NCBI GenBank assembly: GCA_937922435.1
Contig: CAKZVT010000023.1
Span: 41,360 to 105,359, forward strand
Origin: an uncultured Prevotella sp.
GTDB lineage: Bacteria > Bacteroidota > Bacteroidia > Bacteroidales > Bacteroidaceae
Direction: 5' to 3'
Length of the DNA stretch: 64,000 nucleotides
The notes beneath the pieces are model-generated. The model searched no databases. It was not told the DNA's origin and saw nothing but the letters and a program-made list of their open reading frames with translations. This document shows positions 57,912 through 64,000 of the stretch, piece after piece (the first letter of the stretch is position 1; every line of letters begins with the position of its first letter). The position numbers and the translations under genes are program-made.

Positions 57912-60900
57912 ATGCAACTATATATGGACAAGATACGTTTTATTACTATTGCGGCCGCCGCTTTGCTGCTTCTCAAGCCTGCATCGGCCGGCGCACAGGC
58001 ATCCGGAAGTCCTGAGAACGGTCTCCAGAGAATTGCTCCCATGGAGCTGAAAGCCGTACCTACTGACACGAAAGTGGCAAACAAAGTGACACGGAAACTG
58101 GCTGCAAGCCCGAAAAACGTCACAGCCGAGACTTCCGACTATTACGGAAGGACCATCTACGGCTCGCTGATAAACAGCACGGAATGGGCCAACGCCACGA
58201 TAACCAACGTGCCCTATGGCATCTACTCGTTTGAGATGGAAGAGTCGCCAGCGCCTGTAAGCCACATCACAAACATGAGCTACAACTTCTATTCAGGCGC
58301 ATACAACCGCGGAAAGTACTTCGGCATCACGGCACTTTCGGTCATGGGAGTGCTCAACGGCGCCCGATACATCACAATCGACACCGAAGCGTGGACGGAA
58401 ACAAGCAACATATTGTACGGCACGGAGCAGAAAAGCTACGCCCTTCTGCCGTCGGCAATGGCTTACAACCCCGTTGACAACACCATTTACTCGCTTCAAT
58501 ACAAAGACGACCTGAGCGGCCTTGACTGGTGCGTGTACAACGAGGAATACGACGAGATGGACAAAATAGCGTCGTTCCGCGGACAATACAACGTGATTAC
58601 GCTGGCCGCCATGCCCGACGGTGAGATGTACTTCATCAACAGTTTCGGCGACCTTTACAAGATAAACCGCAAGACCGGACGGCCTACTTTCGTCGGAATG
58701 ACAGGCACAGCGCCAGTACTTTACTCGCAGTGCATGATGTACGACAACAGGACGGGCCGCTTCCTGTGGGCAGCACAGACTGATGAAGGAAGCGTGATGT
58801 ACGCCGTAGACCCTGAGACCGCCGAGACACAGAAGGTTCTTGACTTCAAGAACAACGAGCAGTTTACCGCCATCTGGACAACGGCCGACGAGGCAAAAGA
58901 CGACGCCCCAGCACAAGTGAAGGACCTGAAACTGGCATACAGCGGCGACGGAGAGTTGCAAGGCACTATATCGTTCACCGTTCCCACCACCACATACGGC
59001 GGCGGACAACTCGGCGAAACCACGCTGACCGTATGGCTTGACGGCGAAATCATCATGCAGGAAAGCGCAACACCAGGCGCCGGCAAGCAGATTCCAGTAA
59101 CCCTGGAAGAGGGCAACCACTACGTAGCCGTTACCCTAAACAACGACGAAGGCTATTCTCCCATAGCGTCAATCTACCAATACGCCGGCTACGACACGCC
59201 GCAGGCTGTAGGCAACGTGACCTTCACCAGCGACGAGGCCAAGGGCGAGAACACCGTCAGCTGGACGGCACCGGCAGGCGGAGAGAACGGCGGATACATT
59301 GATTTTGACAACCTTACGTACACCATCGTGCGTATGCCTGACAGCGTAACCGTGGCCGACAACTACAAGCAGACAACCTTCACCGAGGCTGTTCCGGCAG
59401 ACATGCGCAACTATTCTTACCGCATCTACGCCGTAAACAACGGCAAGCGGAGCGCTTATGCGGAGTCGGAGAAAATCATTTGCGGCAACGCCTTCAGCGT
59501 GCCCTACAACCAGTCGGTTGTTGACGAGCAGACATTCAACGAATTCTTTACCGTCGTCGACGGCAACAAAGACGGCAACACATGGCACTGGCTCTATAAT
59601 CTTGTACGCATAGACATCAACGCAAACACTTACCCCAACGGCGACGACTGGCTCATATCGCCGGCCATAACGATGGAAGGCGGCACAAGATACCGCCTTA
59701 CAATCAACCTAAAGACATTCTCGGCAGGCTATCCTGAGGACTTTGAGCTGTACGTCGGCACAGATGTCAATGACCTGTCAACGTTCAAACTCTTTGACAA
59801 GCAGGAAGGTTTCGAACTTTATGAGACATATTCCGACTACAACGCGGAATTCAACGTCGATGCTGACGGCAAGTATTACGTAGCCATGCGCTACCTTAGC
59901 GACGCCTCGAAAAAAGGCTCGATGATGCTGGTTACAAACTTCGCCGTGACTAAAATCGGCGCGACAAAAGCTCCCAAGGCTCCTGCGGACTTGTCGATAA
60001 CTCCGGGAGAGGACGATGCAATGCAGGCTACAATCAGCTTCACCGCGCCTACAGAGAACCTTGAGGACGGCAAACTGGCTGCAATAACAAAGGTGAACGT
60101 CTACCGCAACGGTGCAGCGGAGCCTGTACACGTGTTCAACGCACCGGCGACGGGAACGCAGCTTAGCTGGACTGACACCGGCGTAACCAAGGTCGGGATG
60201 AACTCTTACAGCGTAATTGCCGAAAACGAGTACGGCGAAGGCGCTGCCGCGGTTGACTCGGCGTTCGTCGGAATATACACCGCGCCTTACCTGGAGACCT
60301 TCGACACGAGGGCGGCAGCCGGGCTTTACGAGAGCAGCATCACGGGTATAGACGTGGAAACCAACCCGTATAACACGTGGAAATACGACGAGAACAGCAA
60401 GAAAATGTCGTTCTACGCCTATATATCCGACGACGAAACGAAAATCGACGCATGGCTCTACACGCCGATGATGAAGCTCGACGAGAACGCCGTCTACGCC
60501 TTCGCATACAAGACGAACATCAACCTTTACATCTCGGGCGACCAGGTAATAGAGAACAAGGTGTACATGGGCGAATCGAAAGACGCGATGACCACCTTCA
60601 TAGGCGACATGCCGAGAAGCACCAACTACAAGCTGACGGAGACGTCGCACAACGTCGTCACCACCGAGGCCGGCAAGTTCCGCTTCGGCTTTAACACCAC
60701 GGCGCAAGGCTTGTACGCCTACCCCAGCGTAGAAATTGACGACGTAAGCCTTACTTACCTGAAGTCGGCCTTCTCGCCATACGTGTTCACCGGCTATGAG
60801 GCCAAGGCCGCAGCCGACGGCAGCCTGCAAGCTGACTTGTCGTTCAACGCTCCCGAAACCGACTACCACGGCGACAAGCTGACGGGCAACCTCAAGGTGG

Positions 60901-62066
60901 AAGTGTTCCGCGGACAAAGCCCCACGCCCGTATTCAGCAAAGACGACGTTGTGCCAGGCGCACGGATAGAGTGGAGCGACACGCAGGCACAGCACGGAGA
61001 GAACATCTACATGCTCGTGGCCACCAACCAGTACGGCCGCAGCGAGGTGTTTACCGACACTCTGTTCGTAGGCCGCGACGTGCCTGCTACCGTCGCCTCG
61101 TTCACAGGACGCGCCAGCAGCGACAACATGGACGCGGTACTCGCATGGGAAGCTCCGGCCACAGGCGCTAACGGAGGTGTCATCGTACCCGGCGAACTGT
61201 CGTACAACGTCTACCTGTACAACCCTGACGACCAGTCGCTCATACCGATAAAGACAGGCATAAAGGAAACAACAGTCACCATAGAGAACGAGGGCATGGA
61301 CAAGCAGGAAGTGATTTACTACGCCGTGTCGGCCGTAAACACTGAAGGCGAAAGCCTGGCAATGGCCCTGGGCCTCACCCTCGGACAGCCCTACCAGCTG
61401 CCTTTCAACGAGTCGTTCGCCGGAATGCAGCTGCACACCGAGCCTTGGCAGGTTTCCACTTCCAATTCATCCGCCTTCAACTGGGGGCTTGACAACCCTG
61501 CCGGAGCATACAACAACGCCACGCCGCAGGACGGTGACGGCGGCGTAGCCTACATGTACAACGCCAACATGTACGAGGTGTTCGGCGGAGCGGTGTTCAT
61601 ATCGCCCAAGGTTAAGTTCGAAGGCAGCGACGTATCGCTGAAGTTCTGGGTGTACAACATGGCTACCAACTACCCCAACAACAAGCCTGTGATGAACGTC
61701 TACGTCAATGCCGACGACGCGGGCTACGCTCTCGAGGGTGCTTACACGGTAGGCTCTGACACGGAGGAGGGCTGGAAACAGTACGAAATACCTCTCGACA
61801 AATACGCAGGAGCGTCACACATGAGCTTCGCCTTTGAAGGACTTACGGGCGGAGGCTACGACGTCATCTACCTTGACAACATAGAGGTGGCAGCCGGTTC
61901 GCCATCAGGCATCGACAACCCGGCCGACGGCGGCAAGACCATCGAGAGCATACGCCTGTATGACGTGTCGGGACGCGAGGTCGGAAAGCAGTTCAAGGGC
62001 ATAGCCATACGCACCGTGACATACACCGACGGAAGCCGTGACACGCAGAAAGTCATGATGAAATAA
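57912..62066 (+). CDS. large secreted adhesin-like protein with choice-of-anchor J-type domains
   Basis: A 1384-residue exported protein. Signal peptide about 1-29. Residues 60-320 look like a WD/propeller-type surface domain (LPSAMAYNPVDNTIYSLQY, MYFINSFGDLYKINRKTG). Fibronectin-like sandwiches follow, then three jelly-roll segments of the MAM/choice-of-anchor J kind at about 530-695, 792-955 and 1162-1325 (for example PYLETFDTRAAAGLYESS). The end, LYDVSGREVGKQFKGI to the final KVMMK, looks like a type IX tail. It is cotranscribed with the C10 peptidase (13 bp gap). Surface binding is inferred. An internal ATG at 57924 may be the true start. Confidence 0.85.
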   Translation: MQLYMDKIRFITIAAAALLLLKPASAGAQASGSPENGLQRIAPMELKAVPTDTKVANKVTRKLAASPKNVTAETSDYYGRTIYGSLINSTEWANATITNVPYGIYSFEMEESPAPVSHITNMSYNFYSGAYNRGKYFGITALSVMGVLNGARYITIDTEAWTETSNILYGTEQKSYALLPSAMAYNPVDNTIYSLQYKDDLSGLDWCVYNEEYDEMDKIASFRGQYNVITLAAMPDGEMYFINSFGDLYKINRKTGRPTFVGMTGTAPVLYSQCMMYDNRTGRFLWAAQTDEGSVMYAVDPETAETQKVLDFKNNEQFTAIWTTADEAKDDAPAQVKDLKLAYSGDGELQGTISFTVPTTTYGGGQLGETTLTVWLDGEIIMQESATPGAGKQIPVTLEEGNHYVAVTLNNDEGYSPIASIYQYAGYDTPQAVGNVTFTSDEAKGENTVSWTAPAGGENGGYIDFDNLTYTIVRMPDSVTVADNYKQTTFTEAVPADMRNYSYRIYAVNNGKRSAYAESEKIICGNAFSVPYNQSVVDEQTFNEFFTVVDGNKDGNTWHWLYNLVRIDINANTYPNGDDWLISPAITMEGGTRYRLTINLKTFSAGYPEDFELYVGTDVNDLSTFKLFDKQEGFELYETYSDYNAEFNVDADGKYYVAMRYLSDASKKGSMMLVTNFAVTKIGATKAPKAPADLSITPGEDDAMQATISFTAPTENLEDGKLAAITKVNVYRNGAAEPVHVFNAPATGTQLSWTDTGVTKVGMNSYSVIAENEYGEGAAAVDSAFVGIYTAPYLETFDTRAAAGLYESSITGIDVETNPYNTWKYDENSKKMSFYAYISDDETKIDAWLYTPMMKLDENAVYAFAYKTNINLYISGDQVIENKVYMGESKDAMTTFIGDMPRSTNYKLTETSHNVVTTEAGKFRFGFNTTAQGLYAYPSVEIDDVSLTYLKSAFSPYVFTGYEAKAAADGSLQADLSFNAPETDYHGDKLTGNLKVEVFRGQSPTPVFSKDDVVPGARIEWSDTQAQHGENIYMLVATNQYGRSEVFTDTLFVGRDVPATVASFTGRASSDNMDAVLAWEAPATGANGGVIVPGELSYNVYLYNPDDQSLIPIKTGIKETTVTIENEGMDKQEVIYYAVSAVNTEGESLAMALGLTLGQPYQLPFNESFAGMQLHTEPWQVSTSNSSAFNWGLDNPAGAYNNATPQDGDGGVAYMYNANMYEVFGGAVFISPKVKFEGSDVSLKFWVYNMATNYPNNKPVMNVYVNADDAGYALEGAYTVGSDTEEGWKQYEIPLDKYAGASHMSFAFEGLTGGGYDVIYLDNIEVAAGSPSGIDNPADGGKTIESIRLYDVSGREVGKQFKGIAIRTVTYTDGSRDTQKVMMK

Positions 62067-62119
62067 AGCACGTGCCGACGCTGACGCTGCAGCGCCCCAC
62101 GGCACACAATAAGCAGGAA

Positions 62120-62152
62120 CGCCGCCCTCCGCCATGCGGAAGGCGGCGTTTT
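62120..62152 (+). terminator. intrinsic terminator merged with array A15
   Basis: Same sequence as the terminator at 53633: CGCCGCC-CTCCGC, CAT, GCGGA-AGGCGGCG, TTTT. Confidence 0.88.
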
Positions 62153-62218
62153 GCGTTGCAAAAGGCCATGTTTTACCGTGCAAAAGGCCGTCTTTCATCG
62201 TGTGAAAGACGGCCTTTT
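62138..62218. repeat. four-unit 22-bp array A15
   Basis: Units start at 62138, 62160, 62182 and 62204 with the same cores as A14; identical to it over the first 80 bp counted from 62118. Confidence 0.9.
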
Positions 62219-62309
62219 GCACGGCGGTACGTAACAAGGTGGTTTTCAACGGGTTGCAAAACGCGCAAAATGGGGCGGCAAAACGCGCCGTAATTGGAAT
62301 ATAATTCTT

Positions 62310-62317
62310 ACTTTTGC
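62310..62317 (+). promoter_or_regulatory. -7 box for the SBF-like transporter
   Basis: TACTTTTG followed by C; leader about 16 nt. Confidence 0.62.
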
Positions 62318-62339
62318 AGCGCTTTTAAGACGCTTGGAA

Positions 62340-63299
62340 ATGAAGTTAATACATTTCATCAAGGAGTGGACGCTGCCCTGCGCCATGGTGTTCGGCGCGG
62401 CCATGTACCTGCTGTTCACTGAAATCCCGGTGCTCGCGCCCGTGGGCGAGACCGTAGGGCCGTGGTTCATCGAAATACTGCCGGTGCTCATCTTCATGAC
62501 GCTCTACGTGACGTTCTGCAAAATCCGCCTGCACGACCTGCGCCTGCGCACATGGCATGTGTGGATGCAGGTAATCCGCATCGTCATGGCGGCCGTCCTG
62601 GTGGTGGCCGTCAAGTCGACGTCCGACCCCACGCTGCGCCTCGCCCTGGAAGGGGCGTTCGCCTGCGTAATCTGCCCCACGGCCTCGGCCGCCGCCGTAG
62701 TGACCGAGAAACTGGGCGGCAGCATTGCCTCGATGACCGTCTACACGCTCATCGACAACGCCGTTACGGCACTGCTCGTGCCGCTGCTCTTCCCCATGCT
62801 GGAGAAGCACGCCGACATGACCTTCATGTCATCGTTCGCCACGATACTGCAACGCACGGCCATAGTGCTCGTCCTGCCCTTCGTCTGCGCCATGACAACG
62901 CGCCGCTGGCTGCCCAAGGCCGCCAAGGCCATAAAGGACTGCCGCAACCTGGGCTTCTACTTCTGGGCCATAAACCTGTCTATCGTCATGGGCATGACGC
63001 TGCACAACATCTTCACCGCCGGCATATCGAGCCTCTCAATGGCGGCGCTAATCCTCGTCCCGGCGGCAGTCACCCTGCTGCTCTTCGGCACGGGAAAGGC
63101 CGTAGGACGGCACTTCGGCGACAGCGTGGACGGCGGCCAGGGCCTCGGCCAGAAGAACACCGGCGTGGGCATCTGGCTCGTAATGGTCTACCTTAACCCC
63201 GTCGTCGCCATCGCGCCCTGCGCCTACGTGGTGTGGCAGAACACGCTCAACTCCTGGCAGCTGTGGTGCATGGAGAAGTACGGAAAGCTGAAATGGTGA
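62340..63299 (+). CDS. SBF/bile acid:sodium symporter-like transporter
   Basis: A 319-residue integral membrane protein with about nine to ten helices. The segments CVICPTASAAAVVTEKLGGS (about residues 111-130), ALLVPLLFPML and the C-terminal GGQGLGQKNTGVGIWLVMVY recall the two crossover regions of the SBF/BASS fold. It probably moves an organic anion with sodium across the inner membrane; the substrate cannot be told. It has its own promoter and stands between the peptidase island and the DKNYY gene, in a separate transcript. Confidence 0.8.
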   Translation: MKLIHFIKEWTLPCAMVFGAAMYLLFTEIPVLAPVGETVGPWFIEILPVLIFMTLYVTFCKIRLHDLRLRTWHVWMQVIRIVMAAVLVVAVKSTSDPTLRLALEGAFACVICPTASAAAVVTEKLGGSIASMTVYTLIDNAVTALLVPLLFPMLEKHADMTFMSSFATILQRTAIVLVLPFVCAMTTRRWLPKAAKAIKDCRNLGFYFWAINLSIVMGMTLHNIFTAGISSLSMAALILVPAAVTLLLFGTGKAVGRHFGDSVDGGQGLGQKNTGVGIWLVMVYLNPVVAIAPCAYVVWQNTLNSWQLWCMEKYGKLKW

Positions 63300-63350
63300 G
63301 AGCAAACACCCACCGCAAGGCTACCTGACACCCGACACCGCCACTCCCGA

Positions 63351-63387
63351 CACCCACCCCAGCCCTCCCGAAGGGAGGGAGCTTGGA
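63351..63387. repeat. GGGGAGG element C20
   Basis: CACCCACCCC, CCCTCCCGAAGGGAGGG, AGCTT, in the 120 bp between the transporter and the DKNYY gene. Confidence 0.82.
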
Positions 63388-63419
63388 ATGACTTGACAAT
63401 TGAATACATAGACAAACAT

Positions 63420-63902
63420 ATGAAAACGACAACCGTTATCCTTGCCGCGGCATTGGCATTAGCGCCAGCCGCACCAACCGCAGGGCACTGTTCACAGGAA
63501 AGTACGGCGCAATACGTGGGTGCAACGGCCATTCAGCAGCATAAAAGCAAGCACCACGGAAAGAATAAACGGCACAAAAGGAAGAAATACGTCGTGACCG
63601 ATTTCGACGTATTCTATGGCGGCAAGAAGCTCGACGGAGCAAGCGCGATGTCGTTCAAGGTGCTTGGCGACGGCTACGCCATGGACGATTTCGACGTTTA
63701 CTACAAGGGAAAGAAGCTCGACGAGGCTACGGCTATGTCGTTCAAAGTGCTGCAAGACGGCTATGCGAAGGACGACTTCCACGCTTATTACAAGGGAAAG
63801 AAGCTCAACGGAGCAAGCGCGATGTCATTCCAAGTGCTTGAAGACGGCTACGCGAAGGATGCCTTCGACACATACTACAAAGGCCGGAAATGTGACCGCT
63901 AA
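63420..63902 (+). CDS. secreted DKNYY-repeat protein
   Basis: A 160-residue exported protein. Signal peptide 1-22, a His/Lys/Arg-rich stretch (about 40-57, HKSKHHGKNKRHKRKK), then four tandem copies of a 29-residue repeat of the DKNYY type, centred on FDVFYGGKKLDGASAMSFKVL and its variants (phenylalanines at 62, 91, 120 and 149). The last copy is cut short and ends in CDR. The 87-bp DNA units are nearly identical, so copy number may vary. DKNYY repeats are of unknown function. The basic stretch suggests binding to an acidic surface. Confidence 0.8.
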   Translation: MKTTTVILAAALALAPAAPTAGHCSQESTAQYVGATAIQQHKSKHHGKNKRHKRKKYVVTDFDVFYGGKKLDGASAMSFKVLGDGYAMDDFDVYYKGKKLDEATAMSFKVLQDGYAKDDFHAYYKGKKLNGASAMSFQVLEDGYAKDAFDTYYKGRKCDR

Positions 63903-63937
63903 CGGCCATACAGCCGCGCCGCAGCCATAATCTGACG

Positions 63938-64000
63938 TGAGTTGAGTATAAGAAAACATCCTTTGTAGGGACATAATTCATTATGTCCGCACGTTCTGAA
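63938..64000. repeat. start of another TGAGTT...GTATAA composite element (B7, cut by window end)
   Basis: GTGAGTTGAGTATAAGAAAA followed by CATCC matches the left end of B1, and the adjoining GTAGGGACATAATTCATTATG matches DNA beside the right end of B1 (ATTATGTCCCTAC). Confidence 0.6.

Noticed and set aside
1..64000. tRNA or rRNA genes
   Set aside because: No cloverleaf with a TTCGAnTC-type arm or ribosomal RNA sequence was noticed in any gap; a covariance search was not possible here.

Overview
The window comes from a member of the Bacteroidota, most likely the family Prevotellaceae. Supporting signs are SusC/SusD pairs with a hybrid two-component regulator, TAnnTTTG promoters with few Shine-Dalgarno sites, GLPGLI, DUF2851, PCMD and calycin-like families, a C10 cysteine peptidase of the interpain/streptopain type, and C-terminal tails that look like type IX secretion signals. 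Coding GC is high for this group. The species cannot be named from the sequence. No rRNA, tRNA, CRISPR array, phage or transposase gene was seen.

Layout. 1-1.2 kb: 3' part of RNase R. 1.7-20.8 kb: a fructan/sucrose-type polysaccharide utilisation locus, all on the minus strand: hybrid sensor/AraC regulator, SusC, SusD, DUF4960 surface lipoprotein, two GH32 enzymes, a FucP-like sugar permease, fructokinase and a GH36 alpha-galactosidase. SusC and the second GH32 share a conserved promoter/operator block, so the locus probably has at least two co-regulated transcripts. 20.9-22.4 kb: cysS. 23-28 kb: an outer-membrane receptor-like protein and a GLPGLI protein, divergent from a membrane-anchored winged-helix regulator that looks like a histidine kinase whose catalytic half was replaced by a DNA-binding domain. 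28.1-30 kb: two acyltransferases resembling the glycine-lipid enzymes. 30.7-32 kb: a DUF2975 membrane protein and an Xre regulator behind a promoter flanked by two palindromes. 32.1-40.6 kb: M16 peptidase, tcdA, tRNA-dihydrouridine synthase, dprA, a thioesterase and DUF2851. 41.3-44.3 kb: calycin-like, beta-barrel and PCMD envelope genes. 44.8-48.9 kb: dapB, lepB, a signal-peptidase paralogue that lacks the catalytic residues, and wbqC. 49.5-53.6 kb: pnp, crcB and a thioredoxin-fold lipoprotein. 53.9-62.1 kb: a TPR/transmembrane/AraC regulator, a C10 peptidase and a 1384-residue adhesin-like protein. 62.3-63.9 kb: an SBF-type transporter and a DKNYY-repeat protein.

The most unusual property is the intergenic DNA. 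Fifteen gaps carry the same array: always four 15-bp units at exactly 22-bp spacing. These sit beside at least seven other repeat families (palindromes, GGGGAGG elements, GCC/TAATAGGC runs, ATTATGATTACC elements and others) in a recurring order. Some GGGGAGG elements run into genes and encode protein termini or linkers. Two large repeat pairs bracket gene blocks: an inverted pair around 39.3-44.4 kb and an 80-bp direct pair around the peptidase island at 53.7-62.1 kb.
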